Assembly: GCF_020171115.1 (NCBI RefSeq)
Contig: NC_058096.1
Location: 212,326,001 to 212,390,000 of the forward strand
Length of the DNA stretch: 64,000 nt
Source of the DNA: Neogale vison
Taxonomy: Eukaryota; Chordata; Mammalia; Carnivora; Mustelidae
Direction: 5' to 3'
Below the pieces are notes generated by a model. It was given only the letters and a program-made list of their open reading frames with translations, had not been told where the DNA came from and did no database searches. The translations under genes and the position numbers were made by a program. Position 1 is the stretch's first letter. Every line of letters begins with the position of its first letter. Shown here piece by piece: positions 23,731 to 34,085 of this stretch.

Positions 23731-24716
23731 CTCCCTGAGCCAGTCCGCAGACACCACTTCCTCCTCAGAGCACCAACCGTGCAGGGCCAGTCCTAAGGGC
23801 TCCTCTCGCGCTGACAGAGCTGACCCCGTCCACAAGCACATCTGAGGAGTGGCGATGGGCAACCTGACAGGACCCAGATATATGCTTGCCAGGGTCACAC
23901 AGCTGGACAGAGGAGAACAGGGCTTCATAATGTTAGGATGGCAGCACAGCCCAAAGCAATCTACAGAGTCAGTACGATCCCTATCAAAATCCCAGCAATG
24001 ATTTTTGCAGAAACAGAAAAGGCTACCATAAAACTCATATGAAATCTCAAAGGACTCTGAACGGCCAAGACAATCTTTACAAAAGAAGAAAGTTGGCGGA
24101 CTCACACTTCCTGATTTCTAAACTTACTACAAAGCTACAGTAACAAAGACAGTGTGGTACTGGCATAAAAACAGACCTAGAAACCAATGGAATAGAAAGC
24201 CCAGAAATAAACTCTTGCATGCATGGTCAAATGATTTTTGACAAGGGTGCCAAGATCATTCAAGAGAGAAAGGACAGTCTTTTCAACGAGGTGCTGGGAA
24301 AAATGGATCTCCACATGCGATGAATAAAGTTGGACCCACACCTTATTCCATATATAAAAATCAACACGGATCAAAGACTGAGAGCTAAAACTATAAAACT
24401 CAGAAGAAAAAAAGAGGAAAAGCTTAATAATATTAGATTTGGCAGTGACTTCTTGGCTATAAAACCAAAAGCACACTCAACAAAAGAAAAAATATATAAA
24501 TTGGACCTTACTAAAATTAAAACCATTTGTGCTATGAAGGACACAACGGACACAGCGTAAAGGCCCTGTTCTCAAGGAACGCGAGAAAACATTTGCAGAT
24601 CGTACACTGGATAAGGGATTGATATCCAGCATGTGTCCAGAACTCGACAACAAAAAACAAATTCAAAAACGGGCCAAAGACTTGAATAGACATTTCTCCA
24701 AATAATATCTACAAAT

Positions 24717-24913
24717 GGGGGCAACTGGGTGGCTCAGTGGGTTAAGCCTCTGCCTTCAGCTCAGATCATGATCTCAGGGTCCTGGGATCGAGCCCCGCAT
24801 TGGGCTCTCTGCTCAGCAGGGAGCCTGCTTCCCCTCTCTCTCTCTGCCTGCCTCTCTGCCTACTTGTGATCTCTCTCTGTCAAATAAATAAATAAACTCT
24901 TAAAAAAAAAAAA
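24717..24913 (+). mobile_element. young Can-SINE in L1, plus
   Basis: It is flanked by ATCTACAAATGG on both sides and ends in a pure A-run. Confidence 0.94.
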
Positions 24914-25081
24914 ATCTACAAATGGCCAACATGGCCAACATGCACACAAAAAGATGCTCAGTGTCACTCAACATTAGGGAAATGCACACCAAAACAAAAT
25001 GGGAACCACCTCACAGCCTCAGGGATTTATACCAAAAACAAAACAGAACAAAACAAAACAAAACAAAAAAAACCCACCATA

Positions 25082-25295
25082 GGGGCGCCTGGGTGGCTCA
25101 GTGGGTTAAAGCCTCTGCCTTCAGCTCAGGTCATGATCCCAGGGTCCTGGGATCGAGCCCCGCATCGGGCTCTCTGCTCGGCAGGGAGCCTGCTTCCTCC
25201 TCTCTCTCTGCCTGCCTCTCTGCCTACTTGTGATCTCTCTCTGTCAAATAAATAAATAAAATCTAAAAAAAAAATCCAAAAAACAAAAAACAAAA
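25082..25295 (+). mobile_element. young Can-SINE in L1, plus
   Basis: The flanks AAAAAACCCACCATA and AAAAAACACACCATA give the target-site duplication. Confidence 0.93.
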
Positions 25296-25599
25296 AACAC
25301 ACCATAAAAGGACAAGCATTGGTGAGGCTGTGAAGAGACTGGAACCTTTGTGCATTGCTGGCGGGAATGTGAAACGGCACAACCACTGTGGAAACCAGTC
25401 CAGCGATTCCTCAAAAAATTAACCAGCAATCCCGCCTCTGCATATACACCCCCAAAATGGAAGCAGGGATTCGTAGCCCCATGTTCACAGCACCATTATT
25501 CGAAAGAGCCAAAAAAGTGCCCAGATGAATGAGGAACGGATGAATCAAATGTGATGCATACATGTAATGGAGTATTATTCAACCCTGAAAGGAAATTCT

Positions 25600-25808
25600 T
25601 TTTTATTTTTATTTTTATTTATTTATTTATTTGTCAGAGAGAGAGGGAGAGAGAGCGAGCACAGGCAGACAGAGAGGCAGGCAGAGGCAGAGGGAGAAGC
25701 AGGCTCCCTGCCGAGCAAGGAGTCCGATGTGGGACTCGATCCCAGGACGCTGGGATCATGACCTGAGCCGAAGGCAGCTGCTTAACCAACTGAGCCACCC
25801 AGGCGTCC
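25600..25808 (-). mobile_element. Can-SINE in L1, minus
   Basis: It is flanked by the perfect 15-base duplication CTGAAAGGAAATTCT (25585-25599 and 25809-25823). The body has a GA-rich subtype sequence. Confidence 0.95.
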
Positions 25809-26105
25809 CTGAAAGGAAATTCTGACACACGTTACAACATAGACACTCACTGCAACATTGAGGACATTATGCTGACTGAAATACGCCAGTCACAAAAAGA
25901 CAAATCCTATGAGTCCATTTCTAGGAGTGTGGTCAAATTTATAGAGCTAGAAAAGCGGAATAGCAGGCACCAGGTGCAGGGCGAGAAGGGATGGGGAGTT
26001 GGCGTTTAACGGCAAAGAGTTCCCTCTGAAGATCTAGAGATGGACGGTGGGGATGGTACCACCACAGTAAGAATGTGTTTAATGCCCAAAAGCCACACAC
26101 ATACT

Positions 26106-26340
26106 TTCTTTCTTTTTTTTTTTAAGATCTGCGAGTGAGAGAGAGAGAGAGAGAGATAGTGCACATGCATGAGTGGGGATGGGGAGCATGGGACGAAGGG
26201 AGAGGGAGAGAGAGAATCTCAAGCAGACTCCCCACAGAGCACAGAGCCCAACGCAGGGCTCAACCTCACAACCCTAAGATCATGACCCGAGCCAAAAACA
26301 AGAGCTGGATGCTTAACCAATTGAGCCACCCAGGTGCCCC
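26106..26340 (-). mobile_element. older Can-SINE in L1, minus
   Basis: A T-rich tail complement, a (GA)n stretch near 26135-26157 and the end 'gagccacccaggtgcccc' identify it. Confidence 0.85.
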
Positions 26341-26365
26341 AAACCACACATTTAAAAATGAGTAA

Positions 26366-26552
26366 GGGGCGCCTGGGTGGCTTAGTTGTTAAGTGTTTGC
26401 CTTCAGCTCAGGTCATGATCCCAGGGTCCTGAGATCGAGCCCCACATCAGTCTCCTTGCTCAGCAGGAAGCCTGCTTCTCCCTCTGCCACTCCCCCTTGT
26501 GTTCCCTCTCTTGCTGTGTCTCTGTCAAATAAATAAATAAAATCTTTTTTAA
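26366..26552 (+). mobile_element. Can-SINE in L1, plus
   Basis: It is flanked by AAAAATGAGTAAG on both sides. It lies only about 25 bases from the preceding inverted SINE. Confidence 0.92.
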
Positions 26553-26630
26553 AAAAATGAGTAAGATGGTAAATTTTATGTACATTTTTTACCACAATTT
26601 GAGGAAAGGAAAAATATAAAAAGAAAATTA

Positions 26631-26919
26631 GCACTGTGGGATTCCTGCCCAAAACACACCACCTCAGCTCAATTGCAAGAAAACATCAGACAAATCACCC
26701 TGAACAACAAAGAGACTGAGCAGTTCTCATCCAGGGATGGAAGGTCACAGGTGACGCGGAAACCCTGAGCAATGGTCGTGGGTTGGAGACCAAGGAGACA
26801 TGATGACCAAACATGACACGGGAGCCTGGATGGGATCCTGGGCCAGAGAAAAGTCACTGTGGGACATCTGGGGGAAATCCAAACGCAGTCCGGAGCCTAG
26901 TCAATAGAAGAGTGCCTCC
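26631..26919. other. intronic sequence between repeats, no gene seen
   Basis: Possibly the edge of an old repeat. Nothing else was recognised. Confidence 0.35.
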
Positions 26920-27133
26920 GGGGCACCTGGGTGGCTCAGTGGGTTAAAGCCTCTGCCTTCGGCTCAGGTCATGATCCCAGGGTTCTGGGATCGAGCCCCG
27001 CATCGGGCTCTCTGCTCAGCGGGGAGCCTGCTTCCTCCTCTCTCTCTCTGCCTGCCTCTCCGCCTGCTTGTGATCTCTGTCTGTCAAATAAATAAATAAA
27101 CAAATAAAAATCTAAAAAAAAAAAAAAAAAAAA
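26920..27133 (+). mobile_element. young Can-SINE, plus
   Basis: The duplication AATAGAAGAGTGCC occurs on both sides and the 3' A-run is long. Confidence 0.94.
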
Positions 27134-27275
27134 ATAGAAGAGTGCCGTCACTGCTGTCCTCATTGGACCAGCCCATGCTGGTCACGTGACATGTTCAAGG
27201 GCGGGAGTGAGGAGGTATGGACACGGTCTGTACTCCTCTCTGAAATCGAAAACTATCTCAAAAGGAAAAATGAAT

Positions 27276-27461
27276 GGCGCGCCTGGGTGGCTCAGTCAGC
27301 TGAGCGTCTGCCTTCGACTCAGGTCATGATCCCAGGGTCCTTGGATGGAGTCCCACATTCGGATCCTTGCTCTGCAGGGAGTCTGCTTTTCCCTCTGCCC
27401 CTCTCCCAACTCTTGCGTATGCACGCTCTCTCTAATAAATAAATAAAAATCTTTTTAAAAA
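27276..27461 (+). mobile_element. Can-SINE, plus
   Basis: The head 'gcgcgcctgggtggctcagt' is followed by a diverged body and an A-rich tail. Confidence 0.88.
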
Positions 27462-27684
27462 GGAAAGGAAAAAAGAAAAAAATGAAGAGAAATGAATACA
27501 CTCACTGCCCAGCCCCCAAATGAAACCAAGCAAATGGTTCCTAAGCCACGTCGTGGAATCTGTCACATGTCAAGCCACGGCATATGGGTCCAAAGGGTAA
27601 GACCCTGCCCTCACAATGCCCCACAGAGCACCCTGATGCCAGCTAGGCAAGGAGTCAAGCACTTGGTGTAGGCATGTCCTAAGC

Positions 27685-27775
27685 TGTGCAACTCTACCAA
27701 TGGGAAACTGAGGCACTGAGAAGTGGAGTCATTTGAGGGAAGTCCACAGAGGCAGGGCTGGAGCCAGAGGGAGCC
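27685..27775 (-). repeat. MIR-like fragment
   Basis: 'caatgggaaactgaggcact' followed by 'cacagaggcagggctggagc' is the antisense MIR core. Confidence 0.55.
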
Positions 27776-27894
27776 ACTTGGCCAGCCGCTGGGGTGACAG
27801 GGCAGGGCCATGGGCAGGCTCTTAGGGCACAAGTGGCCCCCAGCAGGGCCCGGCTGTGGACTCCCAGGGCTCCCCCCCACCCCCCTGCATGTGC

Positions 27895-28045
27895 TGAGCC
27901 AGCGGTGAGGGAATTAGCATCTCCTCACCACCTGCAGGCAAAGACTGAGGCTGCTGGGCCTACAAATCACTCCCCGGGCTCCACATTGATTCTGTGATGA
28001 TTTAATGAGCCACTCCCGTCCTAATTACAGCTATCAAACCCTGCC
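27895..28045. promoter_or_regulatory. candidate homeodomain-rich enhancer element
   Basis: A repeat-free AT-rich block contains GGAATTAGCAT, ACATTGATTC, GATTTAATGAGCC and CTAATTACAGCTATCAAA (TAATTA core at 28022-28027) within 150 bases of otherwise GC-rich intron. Such clusters are typical of conserved intronic enhancers. Conservation cannot be tested here. Confidence 0.4.
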
Positions 28046-28440
28046 TGCCTGGGAGGACAGAAGGGACTGAGGAAGCACGCTGCTCACAGGTGCACAAGGA
28101 CCCACGGAAGACGGCCGCAGGAGCCTGCTCCTTCAGTTCCTTGAGAACCACTGAACTTACCAAGAGATGCTTTTTAGCCAGGCTGGGACGTGCTCTGCCT
28201 CCCCCTGTCCCCGGCTATCCAGCCCCCCAGCCCAAGGACTGGTTGGCCCTGCAGAGCCAGCCCCGGGCACTGTGCCTGGCTGGTCCGACACTTCCTCCCT
28301 GAGATTTCCAGGCAAATGACCAGCTGGCACGCACCCACCCACCCTCTGCGCCCAGGTGAGCTGTGTCAGATGCACAGAAGAAAGGGGAAGAGCTTTGGGT
28401 TTTGTTTTTAATTTTCATCGAAGTTTTAAAACATAATTTC

Positions 28441-28476
28441 TTTTTTTTTTTAATTTAAAAAAAAAAAAAAAAAAAG
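28441..28476. repeat. poly-T/poly-A foldback tract
   Basis: T-run, TTTAATTTAA, then A-run: an A:T hairpin-forming tract of the same kind as that at 20698. Confidence 0.75.
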
Positions 28477-29190
28477 GTGTGGCAGAGAGCTCCCCTGCAA
28501 GCCCAGCAGGCAGGGAAGGCAGCTTCAGGAGTTCTCAGGGGACTCCACCGCTTGACAGGGGAGTCCTGGGCAGTCAGGGAGGGACCACAGAGCTCTGAGG
28601 CTGTGGCTGGGAATGGGTGCTGGTCCACTGAACAGCTGACAGGAATCTGTCCTTTAAAGCAGAGACTCACTCCTCTGAACAGATGCCACACACCCCCTTT
28701 TGGGGGAAGACACTGTGTGACCAGTGGGGTGTCAGGTTGGGACCACAAGACAAAAAGGAATTTCACATATGAAATTAGGACTCTAGGTCTTGACTGCAAA
28801 AATGCCTTTCCTCAGCCCAGGAGCCACCAGAGCACAAAATCGAAACTATATAATATAAACTGCCCCCATCACCTTCCTGGAGAATCAGATTCCTGATTCT
28901 AGGATGAAAGAACATCTCCCAGGTCAGCAAGTCCTGGTCTGTAATGAATTCAACGCCCATGATCTCGGGGTGGTGGGGGGAGACCCCTACCCCAGCCCCC
29001 TCTTGGGTCCCCTGAACCACCCATATATGGCCAGAAGGATCTCTGCTAAACCGACATCTTGTATCAGAGCCCTGCTTAAAACCTTTCCAGAGCAGCACAC
29101 TACCAGACCCTGACCACTGACCAGGGCCCAGGAGCAATCCATTCACTGAGCTCGGTCAGGTCAGGCTCTCCCCGGTGACAAGCTTCACAC
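28477..29190. other. intronic sequence, no gene seen
   Basis: Mostly unique. A short L2-like word set appears near 29040-29110. No gene. Confidence 0.4.
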
Positions 29191-29194
29191 TTTT

Positions 29195-29415
29195 TTTTTT
29201 TTTTAAAGATTTTATTTATTTATTTGTCAGAGAGAGAGGGAGAGAGAGCGAGCACAGGCAGACAGAGAGGCAGACAGAGAGGCAGGCAGAGGCAGAGGGA
29301 GAAGCAGGCTCCCTGCCGAGCAAGGAGCCCGATGTGGGACTCGATCCCAGGACGCTGGGATTATGACCTGAGCTGAAGGCAGCTGCCTAACCAACTGAGC
29401 CACCCAGACGTCCCC
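29195..29415 (-). mobile_element. Can-SINE, minus, with internal GA-rich duplication
   Basis: The flanks AAGCTTCACACTTTT and AAGCTTCACACTCTT form the target-site duplication. The body carries a duplicated 'gacagagaggca' unit. It is the same subtype as the copy at 25600. Confidence 0.94.
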
Positions 29416-29429
29416 AAGCTTCACACTCT

Positions 29430-29621
29430 TAATCCCCATGGCTCATCCTCATCTCCTGGGTTCAGCCCAAACGTCACCTCCCCCAAAGGGTCCCCATCCC
29501 ATTTCACTCTCTTAGAGCCATGACTTCAGGGCTGGGACCAGCTGGCCACTGTTTCCTTCGACTTGTTCTGCAAGGCCTTTCCAGGACAAAGCACAGGGTA
29601 GGTGCTCAATAAATACTGAAT
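29430..29621 (+). repeat. L2 3' end
   Basis: 'gttcagcccaaacgtcacct' through 'gtaggtgctcaataaatact' is the L2 3' region with its terminal TGAATGA. Confidence 0.7.
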
Positions 29622-29770
29622 GATGATCTCAGGATCCTGGGATCAAGCCCCCACATCAGGCTCCCTACTCAGCAGGAAGTCTGCTTCTCCTTCTGCCTGT
29701 CCCTCTGCCTCTCACTCATGTGTGTGCTCTCTCTCTCAAATTAATAAAATCCCTAAAAATAAGTAAGTAA
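29622..29770 (+). mobile_element. 5'-truncated Can-SINE, plus
   Basis: It starts at 'tgatctcaggatcctgggat' without the tRNA-like head and runs to a short tail. Confidence 0.82.
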
Positions 29771-30199
29771 ATTCTGACTGAACGAATGGACTTTCCAGTC
29801 CAAATTCTGGTCACCGCAGGGAGACCTCACTGGACAATCCTGATGCTTCTTACTCTCCGTCCCAGGGCACCACCGCTGCCCCAGAGCCACTGGCCCCAAG
29901 CCCATATGGGTCTGCAGTCCATGCCATAACACACCATGCCTGGTCAATACTCACACTTTCTCCCTGAAGTTGTTCAGCCAAACTGAAGCTCCAGTAAGAC
30001 CACCATGCACCCCACCAGGCTCCTGGTCCCTCAGCACCTTGGTTGTGTTCCCAGACCGTGAAGAGGAACACACATCACACTCCTGCTACATAAGTCGGGG
30101 AAGCCTGACTGTGTGATGGGAAACTGGCCCTTTTAAAGAACACTTGCACCTGAGCAATTCCAGAATGAACTGGAGACAGGCCGGCCCTCAGGGAGGTCT
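29771..30199. other. unique intronic sequence, no gene seen
   Basis: No repeat, gene or clear regulatory structure was recognised here. Confidence 0.35.
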
Positions 30200-31140
30200 C
30201 AGTTCAGTGTCTGCTTAACACCTGCTGAATGCCCACTATGCGCCTACTGTGTGTCTGCTGAGTATATCCTGTGTGCCTGCCAAATGTCTGCCAAATGCTT
30301 GCCGAGTACACGCTGTGCGCCTGCCGGACGCTTGCAGAGTACACACTGTGCACCAGCCGGACGCTTGCCTAGCACACGCTCTGCCTGCCGGATGCAGAGT
30401 ATACTCTGTGGGCCTGCTGATTGCTTGCCGAGTACACGCTGCACACCTGCCAGATGCTTGCCCAGTACGCGCTGCGGCGCGCCTGCCATACACTTGCCCA
30501 GTATACGCTGCGCCTGCCGAATGCTGAGCATACTTTGCGCGCCTGCCGATTGCGTTCCGAGTACACTCTGCACACCTGTTGAATCCTTGCTGAGTACACT
30601 CTGCACACCTGTTGAATCCTTGCTGAGTACACTCTGCGTGCCTGCCCAATGCTTGCTGAGTACACGCTGCACGCCCGCCAGACGCTTGCTGAGTACACTC
30701 CGCATGCCTGCCGAATGCTGAGTACACGCTGCGCGCCTGCCCAACGCTTGCCGAGTACACGCTGCGCTCCCGCCGAACGCTTGCTGAGTACACGCTGTGC
30801 TCCCGCCGAACGCTTGCCGAGTACACGCTGCGCCTGCCAAGTGTTTGCGAGTACACTCTGCGCACCTGCCGAACGCCTGCCGAATAGGCTCTGCGCACCT
30901 GCCGGACGCCCGCTGAGTACACTCTGCCGGGCACCTGCCGAGTACATGCTGCGCCCGCCGAACACCTGCCGAGTACACTCTGCGCACCTGCCGAATGCTT
31001 GCCGAGTACACACTGTGTGCCTGCTGAATGTTTGCTGAGTACACACTGTGTGCAGGCTAACTGCCTGCTGACTGTAAGCTGTGTGCTCACCCGCAGTGCA
31101 CCGTGTGCCTGCTGCCAAGAGCTACTGAGTACCCGCTAAG
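30200..31140. repeat. 33-bp-period GC-rich minisatellite, about 27 imperfect units
   Basis: GAGTACAC-type anchors recur at 30227, 30260, 30304, 30337, 30370, 30397, 30430, 30463, 30499, 30526, 30559, 30592, 30625, 30658, 30691 and on to 31070. The spacing is mostly exactly 33 bases, with occasional 25-31, 36 and 44. A unit contains GCCGAGTACACGCTG, then CGCCTGCC, then GAACGCTT, and so holds several CpG sites. Because 33 is a multiple of 3, several frames stay open for 250-280 codons on the minus strand; these are not genes. The outermost units resemble the common L2-type motif GAGCACCTACTGTGTGCC, suggesting origin by amplification of an old repeat end. It lies within CRTC1 intron 1. Confidence 0.93.
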
Positions 31141-32239
31141 CACACACACACACAGTGTGCCTATCGGAGGAGTGCCCACTGAGCACCACCATGTGTTCAC
31201 TGTGCACACACCTCCAGAATCTCAGCAGCAGCAGCAACCACGCAGTGAGCATCTCCCCGCTGGCCCCATTCTGGATGTGCCACCTGCAATAACCTAAATC
31301 TGATCACAGTCCGACCACACCAAGACCACTGGAACCCCTGCTTCACAGAGAGGGAGCAGAGCACAGAGAAAGCTCAGCCAGGTCTAAACTCACCTGCGAG
31401 GAAGCAAGGAGAAGCCCAGCAGCCATGACCCGGGGTGGGGGGGGCACAGTTGCTACAGAATCCCCCCAGACTTTCTGCACTTCGTTTCCATTTGGCAAAT
31501 AAATATTGACTCTCTCTGTGTCCTTGGCTCATAAGGCAGGCCGTGGCTTCCTTGTTTGTGCACCTGGACCCCCATCCAGCTAGCAGCACAGGGCCACACC
31601 CAGCCAGGGCAAGCCACCCACCTCTGCCCCAGGATGGGGCTGAATGTGGTAGCAGGAGGCAGGGCAGGGAGTCAGAAACAGCCCAGCCAGGACCAGGGGC
31701 CATTCCATCCCACAGGCTCCAAGGCCCAGCGGGACTCTCCCCCACACCCCTTTCTCTCTGGTTCCCCCACCACAGCCAGGGAGCCTCCACCCTGCCCTCC
31801 TTCCTCTCACCTCCTGATTAACTCTGTCATCATTAACAGCTAAATATCCCAAATCAGCCCTCTCTTTGCCCCACTGCCCACCCCAAGCTGCTATATGCCC
31901 CCTCCCCGCCATGGGGCAAAAGGACACACAGGTGGGGCCATGCTGGGTGCATGCATCCATGGGGACAAATGTTAACAATTGTCTGGTTTGCAAAAAACCA
32001 AGGATAACCTCCATGATCCTCAACAGATGGATGTGAATGGAAGTTCAGCATACAACAGGGTCCTCTGCACCTACATGAAGAGAAACATGAGCCCTGGATT
32101 CAGACATGGGTTCAAAGGGAGCCCCTCCGCACAGGGAGCCAATCACCCCTCCCACTCGTTTCTCATCTGTGCAACAGGAGAAGCAGCAGGCTTCCTCGTG
32201 GGTTACTACAACAACCCACTGGGCATATGCACACGGGCT
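31141..32239. other. unique intronic sequence, no gene seen
   Basis: A few CA repeats at 31141-31154 follow the minisatellite. The rest is unique GC-rich sequence with overlapping chance frames. Confidence 0.4.
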
Positions 32240-32470
32240 CTAGCAAGTCTGGCTCCTGCCTCTCCCTGCATCTTTGTGTCACTCATGCTGCCATCCTGCT
32301 AGAACATTCCATGGCTCCCCATGGCCCACACACAGGGTCTGGCCCAGGGTCCTCCACCACCTGCCCCGCCTCCCTCCCAGCTGCTCTGCCCATGCTGCCT
32401 ATGCTCCCCGAGCGCAGGGTTTCAGGAGCCCGGCAGGCTCTGCCCCACCCTGACCAGCTGACAAAGTCCC
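32240..32470 (+). repeat. L2-like fragment
   Basis: 'cttgtgtcactcatgctgcc'-type and 'gaacattccatggctcccca' words resemble L2; the element is diverged. Confidence 0.4.
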
Positions 32471-32479
32471 AGAGCAGCA

Positions 32480-32640
32480 TGAGAAGAGCGAAAACACACA
32501 GGAGACTCAGGTCAAATCCCAGCTCACCTGTCTCTAATGCTGTGACATTCTCCAAGCCTCAGTTTCCCCCTCTATAAACCAGGGAGAAGACCATCAGCTG
32601 CCCAGGGGTGTTATTACCTGTCACTAGGCTTCACGCTTGT
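32480..32640 (+). repeat. MIR fragment
   Basis: 'ctcaggtcaaatcccagctc' to 'caagcctcagtttccccctc' is the MIR core in plus orientation. Confidence 0.7.
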
Positions 32641-32714
32641 AATTTCTGGACGTGGGGCCTCGATCCGGCCCCTCCACACCTGCACAATCCCAGCACACTG
32701 GGGGCTGCAAGAGC

Positions 32715-32915
32715 AGGGCTGCCCAGCCTGGGCACCACAGATGCCTGGGGCTGCATCCTTCTCTGGGTTGGGGCTGTCCAGGGTACTGCAGAGTGCTGAG
32801 CAGCATCTCCAGACTCCACCCCCTACATGCCAACAGCATCCTCCCAGCCCAAGTCAGGACAACCTCAAATGTCCCCAATGTTGCCAAATGCCCCTGGAGG
32901 CAGAACAGGCCGGGG
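32715..32915 (+). mobile_element. MER5A-like hAT (Charlie) fragment
   Basis: 'gagtgctgagcagcatctcc', 'ctacatgccaacagcatcct' and 'ggacaacctcaaatgtcccc' follow the MER5A consensus order. Confidence 0.65.
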
Positions 32916-33183
32916 TGAGCCCTCCCTGTGCCATTTGTCTCTGATGCTTCCCTGGTACTGCGCTCAGGCCAGTCTCTCCCAAGGGATCCCACCCCTGACA
33001 TCAGCATGGCATTTTCCAGAGGGTCCCATTTAAAAAAGAAATCACTAGCACCATGGTCTCTTAATCCTGACCACTGAGGTACCTTTACCTCGTCTCATGG
33101 AACAGCACCAGAAGGAGCCCCAGACCCCTGAGCTAAGACCAAAAAGCCCCCAGCACAGAAAAGCAGCAGAAAAGGGCTGATGT

Positions 33184-33396
33184 GGGGACACCTGGGTGGT
33201 TCAGTTGGTTAAGCAGCTGCCTTCAGCTCAGGTCATGATCCTAGGGTCCTAGGATAGAGTCCCACATCGGGCTCCTCACTCAGGAGGGAGCCTGCTTCTC
33301 CCTCTGTGTGCTCTGCCTGCTATTCCCCCTGCTTTTGCACATGCTCTCTCGCTCTCTGTTTAAATAAATAAATGAAATATTTAAAAAAAAAAAAAG
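33184..33396 (+). mobile_element. Can-SINE, plus
   Basis: The flanks AAAAGGGCTGATGTG and AAAAGCACTGATGTG are a mutated target-site duplication. Confidence 0.9.
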
Positions 33397-33889
33397 AAAG
33401 AAAAGCACTGATGTGCACTCTTCCACAGCGCTTGCAATGGCCCAGCTCTAACCCAGAGAAATCTAATTAAACCCAACCAGGACCAAAAGGTCCAAACCAA
33501 AGACAAGGGTCACCTTGCACTGTCCCCCGGGCCAGCTTTAGGACCAGTGACAGTGGAACACCTTCCTTGGCTCTACTGACCGACAAATACCACTGTGCCA
33601 CCAAGCAAGGGCCAGGCAGCTGGTTCACACCCCCAACCAAGGCCGACACTCTCCCTCTGCGTGGCACAGCCCCGGTGACCACAGGGCACAGGACTGCCAG
33701 CAAGGCCTGTGTGGCTGGCTCTTCGGGCCCCCACTCAGAATTCAGGCTCCCCCCTGGATCTGGCTCTGCAGAAGCAGAATCTTGGGCGAGCCCAGGAGTT
33801 TGCATCCTTTATCTCATAGGTGGTTTAGAGGCCCCCAAAGTGACAGGACCACCGCCCACCATCTTCCCAACCTTCCCTGTTGCTCTGTC
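33397..33889. other. unique intronic sequence, no gene seen
   Basis: No repeat, gene or clear regulatory structure was recognised here. Confidence 0.35.
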
Positions 33890-34085
33890 AGAAGGTCTCA
33901 AGCTGTGGGCCATAACCATTGTCCTGGTGCCCGCAAACCTTCCACAAATCTCCAGATGGGAAATATTTTCGCCTCTGCAGGCCATGTGGTCTCTGTAAAA
34001 ATGACTCAACTCTGCCATAGATAAGGCATAAACGAACGGGCATGGCCACATTCTAATAAAGCTTTATTTTCAAAAACAAGAATAG
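33890..34085 (-). repeat. ancient mammalian-wide interspersed repeat (family not named)
   Basis: 'caggccatgtggtctctgta' and 'tctaataaagctttattttc' correspond to a widely dispersed old repeat whose sense form reads 'aataaagttttattggaaca'. I do not assign the family with confidence. Confidence 0.5.

Larger units (their letters stand above)
23931..26630 (+). mobile_element. L1 ORF2 end and 3'UTR, split by five Can-SINEs
   Basis: The stretch opens with the L1 ORF2 C-terminal region ('caaagcaatctacagagtca' onward). It continues into the 3' end with 'gtggaaaccagtccagcgat' and 'catgtaatggagtattattc' and ends 'taaattttatgtacattttt'. Five SINEs interrupt it at 24717, 25082, 25600, 26106 and 26366; removing them restores a collinear L1. 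The reading frame is broken by stops, so it is inactive. It is the longest transposon in the window. Confidence 0.9.

Noticed and set aside
24330..24560. Lys-rich open frame of 76 codons
   Set aside because: It is a piece of the decayed L1 ORF2 end.
30236..31118. Three overlapping minus-strand open frames of 249-284 codons
   Set aside because: They are translations of a 33-bp tandem repeat; all frames are equally open.
30200..31140. CRISPR-like array
   Set aside because: Units are contiguous and imperfect without unique spacers, in a vertebrate intron. It is a minisatellite.
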